A stretch of DNA of 54,156 nucleotides from Balneolaceae bacterium UBA3186. Its GTDB lineage: Bacteria > Bacteroidota > Rhodothermia > Balneolales > Balneolaceae. Below are positions 26,309 to 35,131 of the stretch, piece by piece. A model generated the notes under the pieces. That model saw nothing but the letters and a program-made list of their open reading frames with translations, did no database searches and was not told the DNA's origin. The stretch covers positions 245,949 to 300,104 of the forward strand of contig DEXK01000012.1 of assembly GCA_002364085.1 (NCBI GenBank), given 5' to 3'. The translations under genes and the position numbers were made by a program. Each line of letters begins with the position of its first letter. Within the stretch, counting starts at the first letter, position 1.

Positions 26309-27163
26309 TTAAAACCTCACTAAGTTTCCAAGTGGTAATTCTTTTCCCGGTGTACTCATCAAACCAAGTGTAGTAGCTTCAAAGTTTGTTGGAAAACCGG
26401 GCACTGAATGAAGAATCTTTTTTAAATCATTGAGAGAAAGTTGAGGTGAATACGTATTCATTATGAAGAACCTTTTTTTTTCATCAAGCAGTTTCATTAC
26501 GTTTTCAATCAATTCCGGAAGATCACGATTCAGCTTCCAACGCCCGCCTTTTGGTCCAAGTCCGAATATGGGCGGATCCATGATAATTCCATGATATTTA
26601 TTTCCTCTTCGGATCTCTTTTTCTACAAACGTTGGCGCATCTTCAACGATCCATCGAATAGAGTCTATATTGTTCAATTCTGCATTTTCCCTTGCCCAGT
26701 TTACAACGCTTTTAACGGAATCTATGTGGGTTACTTCCGCCCCCGAAAAGTCCGCAGCTAAGCTGGCTCCCCCTGTGTACGCAAAAAGATTCAGAAATTT
26801 TGGGGTAATTCCATCTGCAATCAATTCGCTACATTTTTGATTTATGAATTCCCAGTTTTCTGCTTGCTCCGGAAAGATTCCGGGATGCTTGAATGAGCCT
26901 TGGCTGAGTTTGAATTTGATCTCAGAATCCCCAAATGGGTAAGAAAGCCGCCAATCCGTTAATGGTTTATCCCAGCTCCCTTTCTGATTCTTGTTCTCAT
27001 AAAAAGACGCGTTCGCTTTATTCCACTCTGAATCGGGCAGAGACTTCTTCCAAATCGCAGATGGTTGAGGGCGGTCAAGAATTACAGTGCCGAATCGTTC
27101 CAGTTTTCTCGTGTTTCCATGATCGATCAGCTCGTAATCTTTCCATTTTTTGGGAAATATCAT
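26309..27163 (-). CDS. SAM-dependent methyltransferase, RlmI-like
   Basis: I start it at ATG 27163, which overlaps the preceding stop as ATGA; the longer frame to 27211 has no support. The ~284 residues match the catalytic half of the RlmI/YccW-type 23S rRNA methyltransferases: FLNLFAYTGGASLAADFSGA for SAM binding, THIDSVKSVVNWARENAELN, and the substrate loop IMDPPIFGLGPKGGRW. The N-terminal PUA domain of RlmI is absent. It likely methylates a nucleobase in rRNA; the exact target is not known. Confidence 0.85.
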   Translation of the reverse strand: MIFPKKWKDYELIDHGNTRKLERFGTVILDRPQPSAIWKKSLPDSEWNKANASFYENKNQKGSWDKPLTDWRLSYPFGDSEIKFKLSQGSFKHPGIFPEQAENWEFINQKCSELIADGITPKFLNLFAYTGGASLAADFSGAEVTHIDSVKSVVNWARENAELNNIDSIRWIVEDAPTFVEKEIRRGNKYHGIIMDPPIFGLGPKGGRWKLNRDLPELIENVMKLLDEKKRFFIMNTYSPQLSLNDLKKILHSVPGFPTNFEATTLGLMSTPGKELPLGNLVRF

Positions 27164-27612
27164 TGATCTAACTCCCTTAATGCCTGGGCCGCTCCGGCAT
27201 TTAATTCCCAATCATAATCTGAGATATCGTTTATATCTGTTCCGATAATATCTCTGATCTTTGGAATAGTTTTTCCAAGGTCTCTATACATATTTAGAAT
27301 AAAAGGGTCATTTGAGTTTAATCCAAAAGCCGTTGACCAAACCAAAAAATCTTCACGATCTTCATATTCCTCAACCGCATAAATGATCAGCTGAAGCATA
27401 AGCGCCTGATTTCCTTTTTCAACATCTTCATATTCATCATCTAACGGAATAATGGCAGAAAAATCCTGACTACTAAACTCAATTTCCCGGAAATAGATAC
27501 TATCCAATTTAGGATTCGTTGGCAAAGCGGTCAGTTTGATCTTTTTGTCTTCTATAATCGAATATAACGCTGCGATCTGTGGATTTCTTTGTCTGGCTTC
27601 ATCTAGTTTCAT
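27160..27612 (-). CDS. Conserved hypothetical protein
   Basis: An acidic 150-residue cytosolic protein without a family I recognise. It has a DDEYEDVEKG stretch and an amphipathic helical middle (ALMLQLIIYAVEEYED). It overlaps both neighbours by four bases, the serine hydrolase upstream and the methyltransferase downstream, so it is certainly translated within that operon. No catalytic motif is evident. Confidence 0.7.
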   Translation of the reverse strand: MKLDEARQRNPQIAALYSIIEDKKIKLTALPTNPKLDSIYFREIEFSSQDFSAIIPLDDEYEDVEKGNQALMLQLIIYAVEEYEDREDFLVWSTAFGLNSNDPFILNMYRDLGKTIPKIRDIIGTDINDISDYDWELNAGAAQALRELDQ

Positions 27613-28682
27613 TCACTTGAATTCAGGAAAATATCCGCAATTCGGAAATGTAGATTTTCGAAACTAGCGCCCGAGCGATTAATTGTATAGGCAATGATCA
27701 TCCTGTGCTCTTTATTCATCAAAAACATGGTGCTTCCGCCAACAGAACCTCCAGAATGTCCAACCCAATCATTTCCTGCATGCCGCAAGGTACTATATCC
27801 CATTCCATAATTAGTAGACTTACCATCTGAAGTCATTTGAGGAGTGATTAAGAGTTTTTGAGTCTCTTGATTCAAAAATTCATAATCAAAATGTGCTTCT
27901 CCAAACTTGATCAGGTCTTCTGTTGTTCCAATAAACCCACCGCCGGCCCATTTGTAGCTGTTATCTACGTAAGGGGCTTCAACATTTGTTCCGTTTCTCC
28001 AGATATAAAATTTAGTCCTATTTTCAATGTCTTTATCTGCCCAGTCGGGTACCGTGTTATTCATCCCTAAAGGCTCAAACACATGCGTTTTCATGTATGG
28101 AAGAAAAGCCTCCTCTGAAGCTCCTTCTATCACAGCACTTATCAAATTCCAACCATAGCTTGAATACTGATATTTAGTTCCCGGCTCAAATAGTAATGAG
28201 TCGTCCTTAAAAAATACAAGCCCTTCCATTACCGTCTCGTATTTTTTAGTGCTCATAAATTCATCGCCTCGATAATGGCGAATCCCTGCTATATGTCCCG
28301 ACACTTGCTTTACAGTTATAGGATATTTCTTTTGGGGAAAGTCAGGAACCCATTTCTGAATTTCATCATCAGCACTAAGAACGCCGTCCTGAATCATTAA
28401 CCCTAATCCGGCAGCTGTAAGGGTTTTTGAGACGCTGCCAATGCGAAATAATGTTTTAGATGGATCAACCTCAATTTCGTTATCGAGATCAGCAAAACCA
28501 TACCCTTTTGACCAGATCATTCGGTCATCTTTATACACAGAGATACTCATTCCCGGCAACAAGTGTTTACCGAAAAATTCAGTTACGATGGAGTCTGCTT
28601 TATGGATTTGATCAGAATAATCCTGTGAAAAAACAGGATTGCTGAAAACAATAAATAGAAAGAGAATCAATAATTTTTTCAT
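27609..28682 (-). CDS. Secreted serine hydrolase, beta-lactamase (class C) fold
   Basis: The 357-residue protein has a signal peptide (1-19, PVFSQ). The nucleophile motif SxxK is Ser83-Val-Ser-Lys86, the second motif lies around Tyr173 in YQYSSYGWN, and the third is HSGG. This fold includes D-aminopeptidases, esterases and penicillin-binding protein homologues as well as beta-lactamases, so the substrate cannot be assigned. It is preceded by the M20 amidohydrolase 20 bases upstream and followed by overlapping genes, giving a five-gene minus-strand unit that may also include the NAD(P)-binding gene. Confidence 0.9.
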   Translation of the reverse strand: MKKLLILFLFIVFSNPVFSQDYSDQIHKADSIVTEFFGKHLLPGMSISVYKDDRMIWSKGYGFADLDNEIEVDPSKTLFRIGSVSKTLTAAGLGLMIQDGVLSADDEIQKWVPDFPQKKYPITVKQVSGHIAGIRHYRGDEFMSTKKYETVMEGLVFFKDDSLLFEPGTKYQYSSYGWNLISAVIEGASEEAFLPYMKTHVFEPLGMNNTVPDWADKDIENRTKFYIWRNGTNVEAPYVDNSYKWAGGGFIGTTEDLIKFGEAHFDYEFLNQETQKLLITPQMTSDGKSTNYGMGYSTLRHAGNDWVGHSGGSVGGSTMFLMNKEHRMIIAYTINRSGASFENLHFRIADIFLNSSE

Positions 28683-28702
28683 GGTCTGTATCTTTATAGT
28701 GA

Positions 28703-30001
28703 TTATTTTCCGGCAGTCTGATCCATGTAATCGATCACCAAGTTACTCATTGCACGAACACCTAGCTTCAACCCGCTTTCATCAATGTAGAAATCAGGAG
28801 TGTGGTGACCGGATGCTTCACGCCCTGGTGCTTTTCCTCCAACAAAGAAATATAAACCTGGTATTTCATTCTGGAAAAAAGAAAAATCTTCTGCTCCTGT
28901 AATAGCATTGATCAACTTCACATTTTCTTTACCAGCTGTTTCTACTAATGTTGGCAACATTTGAGCCGTAAGTTCAGGATCATTATATGTGATCGGATAA
29001 CCTTTATTGATAGTCAGTTCTGCAGTTGCACCGTTACTTTCTGCCGTATTTTGAACAACCGTTTTCAATCTTTTAAAAATCAATTGTCTCATTTCTTCAT
29101 CTAAGGCTCTGATGGTTCCCTGCATGGTTACTTCTTCAGGGATGATGTTATTACGAACTCCACCATTGATCACTCCAACCGTTACCACCGCTGCTTGCCG
29201 AGTTAGTGGCATACTTCGGCTTACAATGGTCTGAATATTATTGATGATCTGTGCTGAAGTTACAATCGGATCAATTCCAGCCCACGGAGCAGAGCCGTGC
29301 GCTTGCTTACCGGTAACTTTAATATCAAAACTATTCACACTGGCCATAATTCCTTTTGGTCGGTATTCTAATTCTCCAACCGGAGTATCATCAGAAATAT
29401 GCAGTCCGAAAATAGCTTCCACATCGGGGTTTTTTAGAACACCTTCTTTAACCATTAATTCTGCGCCGCCTTCTTCTCCTTTTGGAGCTCCTTCTTCAGC
29501 CGGCTGGAAAATAAATTTCACAGTTCCTTGCAGATCGTCTTTCATTTCTGTCAGGATCTGAGCTACCCCCATTAGAATAGCGATGTGAGTATCATGTCCA
29601 CAAGCGTGCATTACTCCAACTTCATTTCCCTGATATTCTCCCATTACCGTTGATTTAAAAGGAACATCTGTGCGTTCGATCACGGGAAGAGCATCAATAT
29701 CGGCTCTTAACCCAACTACAGGGCCGGGTTTTCCGCCTTTTAAAATACCCATCACTCCGGTGTGGGCAATTTCGGTTTGAACTTCCAGTCCAAGACTTTC
29801 TAAATGCTCCGAAATTTTCTTTGCAGTATTAAACTCTCGATTAGACAGTTCAGGATTTTCATGAAAATATCTCCGCCATTCGATCACTTGTTCTTCGAGT
29901 TCATCGGCACGTTCATCTATTATTTGTTTAAGATCAGACGATTGCGCGGTAAGGGATAGCGTGATCAGAGAAAGGGTAAATAGAGAAAGAAGTTTTTTCA
30001 T
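28703..30001 (-). CDS. M20 family amidohydrolase (exported)
   Basis: I start it at ATG 30001, which gives a signal peptide (MKKLLSLFTLSLITLSLTAQ); the frame extends 34 codons upstream into the preceding gene. The ~432 residues match the M20D amidohydrolases (hippurate/IAA-amino acid hydrolase type): HENPELSNREF, GLRADIDALPV, MHACGHDTHIAI, FIFQPAEEGAP and GHHTPDF are metal-site motifs. It should cleave N-acyl amino acids in the periplasm. It lies 20 bases before the serine hydrolase gene and is probably co-transcribed with it. Confidence 0.92.
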   Translation of the reverse strand: MKKLLSLFTLSLITLSLTAQSSDLKQIIDERADELEEQVIEWRRYFHENPELSNREFNTAKKISEHLESLGLEVQTEIAHTGVMGILKGGKPGPVVGLRADIDALPVIERTDVPFKSTVMGEYQGNEVGVMHACGHDTHIAILMGVAQILTEMKDDLQGTVKFIFQPAEEGAPKGEEGGAELMVKEGVLKNPDVEAIFGLHISDDTPVGELEYRPKGIMASVNSFDIKVTGKQAHGSAPWAGIDPIVTSAQIINNIQTIVSRSMPLTRQAAVVTVGVINGGVRNNIIPEEVTMQGTIRALDEEMRQLIFKRLKTVVQNTAESNGATAELTINKGYPITYNDPELTAQMLPTLVETAGKENVKLINAITGAEDFSFFQNEIPGLYFFVGGKAPGREASGHHTPDFYIDESGLKLGVRAMSNLVIDYMDQTAGK

Positions 30002-30071
30002 GGTTTTCAGAGAGATTAAATTTGGTGAAAAATGTAGGCTAAAAAACGTTGTTCTGCAATTCTGGTGAGTT

Positions 30072-30719
30072 TCAGAGAAGTCTTGCAATTTCTTCCCCTT
30101 CATAAATGTTTTTTTGATGATTTGAATTCAATCCCTCTATCATCGCCTTAGCTACCGTTTCAGCTTCTATGGGATGATATTTTTTTAGCCCCGGTATTTT
30201 GCAAACTACTTTAGCTATTGCTATTCCGATGCGCTCTCCCAATCGGAATTCATCCCTGTCACCATCCAGAAAAGAAGGGCGTACTATTAAATAGTCTTCA
30301 AAATCCAGCTTTTGAACAGCTTCATCCAGCTCTCCTTTAATACGAGGATAAAAAGAACCGGAATCAGGCTTAGCACCCAATGAAGAAACCAAGGCATATC
30401 CACTAACATTATTCTCAGAAGCTGCTTTTGCTACTTCAAACTGATAGGTAAAGTCAATTTTATATTGCTCATCTTTGCTCCCTGCTTTTTTAAGAGTGGT
30501 GCCTAAAGCTGAAAATAAATGATCTCCAACAACAAGTTTTTTCCATGATTCCGGATCATCAAAATCAATAATGTATTCAGTTAATTTTGGGTGTGTAATC
30601 TCTGTAGATCTTCGATGTAAAACTATAACAGAGTCATACCTGTTATCATTTAATAGCAGTTGAAGTATATGGGAACCAACCAGCCCGGTAGCCCCAATTA
30701 AAATAGCTCTTTTACTCAT
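30072..30719 (-). CDS. NAD(P)-binding Rossmann protein, HTATIP2-like
   Basis: I start it at ATG 30719 (MSKRAILIGATGLVGSHILQ), where the dinucleotide motif begins; the frame extends 11 codons further. The 215 residues form an atypical SDR like the HTATIP2/YbjT group: GATGLVGSHI, LFSALGTTLKKAGS, LVSSLGAKPDS, YPRIKGELDEAV, LIVRPSFLDGDRDEF. A catalytic role is not established for most members. It is the first gene of a minus-strand run toward 25551, with 70 bases before the next start. Confidence 0.88.
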   Translation of the reverse strand: MSKRAILIGATGLVGSHILQLLLNDNRYDSVIVLHRRSTEITHPKLTEYIIDFDDPESWKKLVVGDHLFSALGTTLKKAGSKDEQYKIDFTYQFEVAKAASENNVSGYALVSSLGAKPDSGSFYPRIKGELDEAVQKLDFEDYLIVRPSFLDGDRDEFRLGERIGIAIAKVVCKIPGLKKYHPIEAETVAKAMIEGLNSNHQKNIYEGEEIARLL

Positions 30720-30922
30720 CTTTCTATTGACTTTAAAAGCATGAAAATTCAAATTAGTAACAAATTAATAACAAAATGCTCTTTTTATTGGAAGGTTTCG
30801 GTCAAGAAGATAGATTATTATTTAAGAAACAATAAAAAGGACGATAATTAACACTGAAGAGACTTTCTGCATTAAATTTTCTTTATGAAAGTTAGATTTT
30901 GTATAAAAACCATCTAATAGCA

Positions 30923-30949
30923 ATTATGCTTCGTATAATGTTATCCACA
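30923..30949 (+). promoter_or_regulatory. Putative promoter and DnaA box before the pilin-like operon
   Basis: TATAAT lies at 30934-30939, immediately followed by TTATCCACA (30941-30949), an exact DnaA box, 14 bases before the ATG at 30963. No convincing -35 is seen at 17-base spacing. The DnaA box could be chance. Confidence 0.35.
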
Positions 30950-30962
30950 ATTTAAACTAGTT

Positions 30963-31391
30963 ATGAACGATTATTCTGATGTATTATATCTAACAGCTGC
31001 AATGGTTATCTATTCTTTTCTGACCATTAATACTGCAAGAAGTTTTCTGAGCACTTCAGAGACTGTAATTCGTTCAGATGTGGAATACAGAACAATTATG
31101 CGGGCTCAGGATGTTATTGAACAAGTTAAATTAGTTCAAAGAGAAGATGAAAATATGCTTGACCCTACTCACATTGACTATATGTTTGCCAATTATCCAA
31201 TTACCGAAAACGAGACTTTTGGCTATAGTGATGAGTATACAGATACTTTTATTATCGACGCTAGTTCAGAGTTTATAGATGAGGGAGACCCTTTGATCAA
31301 AAGATATAGAGTTACAGTAAATGTAGTTAATGAATCCGTAGACCCAAGTACTAGCGTTGATTTGATCTTTATTAAATCTTTTGAAAGATGA
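30963..31391 (+). CDS. Pilin-like minor protein 1
   Basis: A 142-residue protein with one N-terminal hydrophobic helix (LYLTAAMVIYSFLTINTAR) and a downstream amphipathic helix (RTIMRAQDVIEQVKLV), then an acidic beta-rich region. This is the outline of a type IV pilin-like or minor pseudopilin subunit, but I see no prepilin cleavage motif (Gly before a Phe/Met with Glu at +5). It overlaps the next gene by four bases. Family unknown; the call rests on topology and on its operon partners. Confidence 0.6.
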   Translation: MNDYSDVLYLTAAMVIYSFLTINTARSFLSTSETVIRSDVEYRTIMRAQDVIEQVKLVQREDENMLDPTHIDYMFANYPITENETFGYSDEYTDTFIIDASSEFIDEGDPLIKRYRVTVNVVNESVDPSTSVDLIFIKSFER

Positions 31392-31978
31392 ATTTAGGAT
31401 TAGCAACTACATATATTATTGGAGGTTTAATGCTGTTGTCAATTTTAGCATATAACTATTCATTGTTTAATTCTACTGTTGAAACAACCTCAAGTGTTAT
31501 AACACAAAACAAACTTGATAACATTGTTTCTATACTCCAAAATGATTTGAACAGAATAGGATATGATCGAGGTGTATCAGATGCTTTTGTAATGGCCGAA
31601 GACAGCGCCGTGATTTTTAGAGGAAATATTTTTGATAACGATGGATCAGACGATTTTGATTTGGTAGAATGGGCCCTAACATCAGATCCTGATACCAATA
31701 CAACAAACCCTAATGATCTTGTGCTTATTCGTACCTGGAATCAAACGCCCAGTATTCCTGCCAACGAAATTGAATACCAATATTCTGTAAGAGATTTTGA
31801 AATTAATTACTATGATATCGACGGAAATGTTACTGCTACATTGGATGATATTGTACAGGTAGAAGTTGAAGTATTAGTTGAATCAAATGAGCCGTATCTG
31901 ACAAAAAAGGACGGGACTGAGTTTTATTATAGATCCTACTGGAAACGTAGAATAGTAGCAAATAATCTAATTTATTAG
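31388..31978 (+). CDS. Pilin-like minor protein 2, PilW-like
   Basis: The 196-residue product has a hydrophobic N-terminal helix (YIIGGLMLLSILAYNYSLF) continuing as an amphipathic helix (NKLDNIVSILQNDLNRIGYDR), then beta strands. The block DFEINYYDIDGN followed by LDDIVQVEVEVLVES resembles the C-terminal part of PilW-type minor pilins, where the next strands verify the fold. As in its neighbour, no canonical prepilin peptidase site is visible. Spacing to the next gene is 8 bases. Probably an envelope filament or secretion-tip subunit (inference). Confidence 0.65.
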   Translation: MNLGLATTYIIGGLMLLSILAYNYSLFNSTVETTSSVITQNKLDNIVSILQNDLNRIGYDRGVSDAFVMAEDSAVIFRGNIFDNDGSDDFDLVEWALTSDPDTNTTNPNDLVLIRTWNQTPSIPANEIEYQYSVRDFEINYYDIDGNVTATLDDIVQVEVEVLVESNEPYLTKKDGTEFYYRSYWKRRIVANNLIY

Positions 31979-31986
31979 GAGAAATT

Positions 31987-33303
31987 ATGGGACGATCAAT
32001 GCTTTTATTGGTGAGTGGCTTGGTAGTACTTTCTGGTATAATCCAGTTTTCGAATAGTCAGCGCGCTAGTGTTTTACCCGAACGTTCTGCAGAAGTAATT
32101 AGTGAAGTACAGGCAAGAAACTCTACAAATAGCCTCATTCAAACAGCTATTGAAAAAATAAGAAGTGATAATACTTGGGAAGGTGAGCTCACAGGTGGCG
32201 ATATACTCCCTGGAAGCGCAACTTTGAAAACGTATGATATCGAGAACATCGACGAATTGGATGCTGTTGATTCTTTGTATTCAGTAGGAGAAGGGGGTTG
32301 GGACACATTTAAAGTTCTTTTATTTAGTGAAGCAACTTATGGAGAAAGCAAAGTTATAACTGAAGTATTAATGAGAAGAGATTCTTTTTCTAAGTATTCT
32401 TACTTCTCAGATAAAGAAAAAACCAGTTCAGGTAATAATATTTATTTTTATTCCTCTGATGAGATTAGCGGCCCTATCCATACAAACGGAACTTTTAAGA
32501 TGTCCGGATCACCTACTTTTTATGGGCATGTTTCAAGCCCTAATGAATGGCGGGGAAGAGACGGAACCATTATGGGAGATGCTACTCCTGATTTTCAAGG
32601 AACAACAGATTTTAATGCACAATCCAGAGAGTTGCCTTCAGGAGCAAAAGTAGCTGCTTTAAAAAGTGCCGCTACTAGTGATGGGCTTACTTTTAACCGG
32701 TTATCTTATATGATCATGCAATCAGATGGAAGTATTGAAGTGAGTGAATATGATAGTGGTTCTGGGAGCTGGCTGCCTTTTGTCAATTACCCAAAAGAAA
32801 CACATAATGGAATACTTTCATCAAGCGAAAAAATTTTCCTCGAAGGAACCGTTTCTGGGCAAATAACTATCCATTCTGAAGATGAAGTAGAGCTTTATGA
32901 TGACATTGCATACAATGTTGATCCAAGAGTAGATGACACATCAACAGATTTGTTAGGAGTAGTAAGTGAAGGAGATATTATAATTGATAGAAATGCTCAT
33001 GCACGAACCGGATCAAAAGACCTTAAACTTCACGGTTCTTTTATGGCGTTGGGAAGTTCTTTCAGGGTTGAGAATTATGTTTCAGGATCACATAGAGGAA
33101 ATATAGATTTGCTTGGTGGAATCATTCAGGAAACCAGAGGTCCAGTTGGAACTTTTGGCAGATATGGTGTAACGGGATACACTAAAAAATACGAATATGA
33201 TGAACGGTTAGGTAATTCAATCCCGCCGCATTTTCCAAGAGAAAGTGTATTCACAGTAGTATCCTGGAAAGAAAGAGTTGTAACTAATGACAGCGGATAC
33301 TGA
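31987..33303 (+). CDS. Pilin-like protein 3, PilX/DUF4900-like
   Basis: The 438-residue product has an N-terminal membrane helix (MLLLVSGLVVLSGIIQF) and then a helical stretch (ARNSTNSLIQTAIEKIRSD) as in PilX. A long beta-solenoid-like domain shows ISGPIHTNGTFKMSGSPTFY, and the end reads YDERLGNSIPPHFPRES then FTVVSWKE. The 'HTNG...GSP.FYG' pattern is one I associate with DUF4900-type surface proteins of Bacteroidota-like phyla. It is much longer than ordinary minor pilins, so it may be the exposed tip or adhesive component. It is the third gene of the operon. Confidence 0.65.
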   Translation: MGRSMLLLVSGLVVLSGIIQFSNSQRASVLPERSAEVISEVQARNSTNSLIQTAIEKIRSDNTWEGELTGGDILPGSATLKTYDIENIDELDAVDSLYSVGEGGWDTFKVLLFSEATYGESKVITEVLMRRDSFSKYSYFSDKEKTSSGNNIYFYSSDEISGPIHTNGTFKMSGSPTFYGHVSSPNEWRGRDGTIMGDATPDFQGTTDFNAQSRELPSGAKVAALKSAATSDGLTFNRLSYMIMQSDGSIEVSEYDSGSGSWLPFVNYPKETHNGILSSSEKIFLEGTVSGQITIHSEDEVELYDDIAYNVDPRVDDTSTDLLGVVSEGDIIIDRNAHARTGSKDLKLHGSFMALGSSFRVENYVSGSHRGNIDLLGGIIQETRGPVGTFGRYGVTGYTKKYEYDERLGNSIPPHFPRESVFTVVSWKERVVTNDSGY

Positions 33304-33355
33304 TTACATCCTCACAAAGATTTTTAAAAAATAAATACTAATAAAAAATAATACT

Positions 33356-33748
33356 ATGAAAAAAGTAATACTAATGATGGCATTTGCTGTTAGCCTAACA
33401 GCTTTTAGTCAAGCACAAACCACAGTTACGTTTAACGTAGATATGAAATATGCTCTCGATAATGGGCTGTTTAACACCGTTACAGATAAAATATATTTAA
33501 AAGGTGACATTTCGCCCCTTGGTGAAAATCAGGCTCAATATTTAGAATTAACTGACACGGCGCCAATTGATAGCGTTTATTCAGTTGCAGTTGTATTTCC
33601 TGCAATTTATACCACTGACCTGCTCACTTACAATTTTGTGATCGAGCGACTTCTTTCTACAGAACACGAAGAAAGAAAACGAGAGTTAACATTGAGTGGA
33701 CAACCGGAAGTACTACCGGAGATAAAGTTTAATTCTTTTGACTGGTAA
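33356..33748 (+). CDS. Secreted starch-binding-fold-like protein
   Basis: The 130-residue product has a signal peptide (1-20, AFSQA) and one beta-sandwich: TVTFNVDMKYALDNGLF, DKIYLKGDISPL, LTYNFVIERLL, SGQPEVLPEIKFNSFDW. The pattern VTFxVDM, then a YLKGD strand, then a YxFVIE strand is typical of starch-binding/CBM20-48-like domains found in secreted proteins of this group, though the aromatic ligand residues are not obvious. It lies 52 bases after the pilin-like genes and before a strong terminator, so it likely belongs to that operon. Confidence 0.65.
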   Translation: MKKVILMMAFAVSLTAFSQAQTTVTFNVDMKYALDNGLFNTVTDKIYLKGDISPLGENQAQYLELTDTAPIDSVYSVAVVFPAIYTTDLLTYNFVIERLLSTEHEERKRELTLSGQPEVLPEIKFNSFDW

Positions 33749-33771
33749 GCAACTTATTGATCTAGTTTTAC

Positions 33772-33806
33772 AAAGCATTTCTATTTACTTAGAAATGCTT
33801 TTTTTA
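33772..33806 (+). terminator. Terminator of the pilin-like operon
   Basis: Perfect 11-bp stem AAGCATTTCTA (33773-33783) / TAGAAATGCTT (33790-33800), six-base loop, then seven Ts in total from 33799. Rho-independent terminator on the plus strand, 24 bases after the stop of the last gene. Confidence 0.9.
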
Positions 33807-33831
33807 TTTCAACCAATAGGTGATTGGAATT

Positions 33832-35043
33832 TTACTCCATAGACTTTAGGACTCTTTTTACAACTCCATCCATTGCTGCGCCATTTATCCAGCGCGCTAC
33901 AATTACTAAATTATTTTCTTGGTCTACATAAACCATATTTACTCCAGAACCTAAATGGAAAAAAGCTGATTCCGGAGCGCTGGGCAATCTTTCTCTATCC
34001 GTATTTAAAAACCAATTCATAAATCCATAGTCTGTTTGAGCTTCGGTCTGTGTTTGAGCCATTTTATTCCATTCTTCTGAGACCAACTGCTCACCGTCCC
34101 AATTTCCATTATTCAACGTCAGTAGCCCAAATCGCGCTTGATCTCTTGCAGATATGAACATGCCACCACCCCAATGTCCACCACCGCTTACAGCTTGCAT
34201 TTGCTGCCCATCAATAACAACCCATGAGTTTTCATAACCTTGCCAGCGCCACGTTGGTGAAGCACCAATTTTATCCATAATATTTTCTCTAAGAACTTTC
34301 GGTAATGGTTCTCTTAACACATTCATGGCTGCCAATGCCAATATGTTCACTCTTACATCATTATATTCGTACGCACTTCCGGGCTCTTTTCTTTCTCTTT
34401 TTCCCCATTCCGAGCGGTCTCTGCTTGGACGATCGGCCCAGTCAGGTTTTCCCCAAAGCGTTCCTTCCCAGTCGCTTGTTTGTCGTAACAAATGATTCCA
34501 TGTAATTTTTGAGTTATGCTCTCCTTTAAAAGGCTCCATCACTTTAGGAGAACCATAATGATCCGCTTTATTTCTGTTATCATCCCAATGCATTTCAAGA
34601 ATTGGTGCCATGTATGGATCTACATTATCATTCACATCACGTATTAAACCTTTGTCATAAGCCAAACCTACCGTGTAAGACAGAAAACTTTTTGTAACAC
34701 TATGTGTCATATCTACACGGAAAGGCTCTCCCCATTCAGCAACTATATATCCATCTTTGATAATGATTCCAGTTTGTGGCCCACGATCTTTGAATGGACC
34801 AATACCATCACCGAAAGGCTCTCTTCCAAATGTCCCGTAGTGGTTTTCTTCCATGCTTTTAGGATTATTCGACTCCATCTTTTGAGCATAATGAATGGCC
34901 GAGTCTATCCAGGCTTCATTCAAGCCAAGTTCCGAAGGAGATTTCTTTTCCCAATCACCCCATTTCCCGGGATAGTAATTTTGAGCAGAAACTGAGCTTA
35001 CTAAAAACAGAATTAAGAGGGAAAGAACAGAGCGCTTATTCAT
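33832..35043 (-). CDS. Secreted serine hydrolase, beta-lactamase fold
   Basis: The 403-residue protein has a signal peptide (1-20, SSVSA). The SxxK motif is Ser115-Val-Thr-Lys118 in HSVTKSFLS, the Tyr/Asn motif lies in YEYNDVRVN, and FHLGSG is the third motif. Compared with the serine hydrolase near 28 kb it shares only the fold. Members of this branch are typically annotated 'serine hydrolase' or 6-aminohexanoate-dimer hydrolase-like, and the substrate is unknown. It is a single gene 89 bases downstream of the metallo-hydrolase gene on the same strand. Confidence 0.9.
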   Translation of the reverse strand: MNKRSVLSLLILFLVSSVSAQNYYPGKWGDWEKKSPSELGLNEAWIDSAIHYAQKMESNNPKSMEENHYGTFGREPFGDGIGPFKDRGPQTGIIIKDGYIVAEWGEPFRVDMTHSVTKSFLSYTVGLAYDKGLIRDVNDNVDPYMAPILEMHWDDNRNKADHYGSPKVMEPFKGEHNSKITWNHLLRQTSDWEGTLWGKPDWADRPSRDRSEWGKRERKEPGSAYEYNDVRVNILALAAMNVLREPLPKVLRENIMDKIGASPTWRWQGYENSWVVIDGQQMQAVSGGGHWGGGMFISARDQARFGLLTLNNGNWDGEQLVSEEWNKMAQTQTEAQTDYGFMNWFLNTDRERLPSAPESAFFHLGSGVNMVYVDQENNLVIVARWINGAAMDGVVKRVLKSME

Positions 35044-35131
35044 ATCAAACCATTGAGTTAGTTATTAATAGAAAATAATCGAAGTTAAGTTAACTGCCCA
35101 ATCTGAACATGGAGTTTTACAAGAATATGTA

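Noticed and set aside
29241..29561. 106-codon plus-strand open frame inside the M20 amidohydrolase gene
   Set aside because: Pure shadow of the strong minus-strand coding frame, with no independent features.
30928..30942. Thirteen bases (CTTCGTATAATGT) identical to part of a loxP site upstream of the pilin-like operon
   Set aside because: There is no second inverted arm at the proper distance and no recombinase gene nearby; the match is explained by a TATAAT promoter element.
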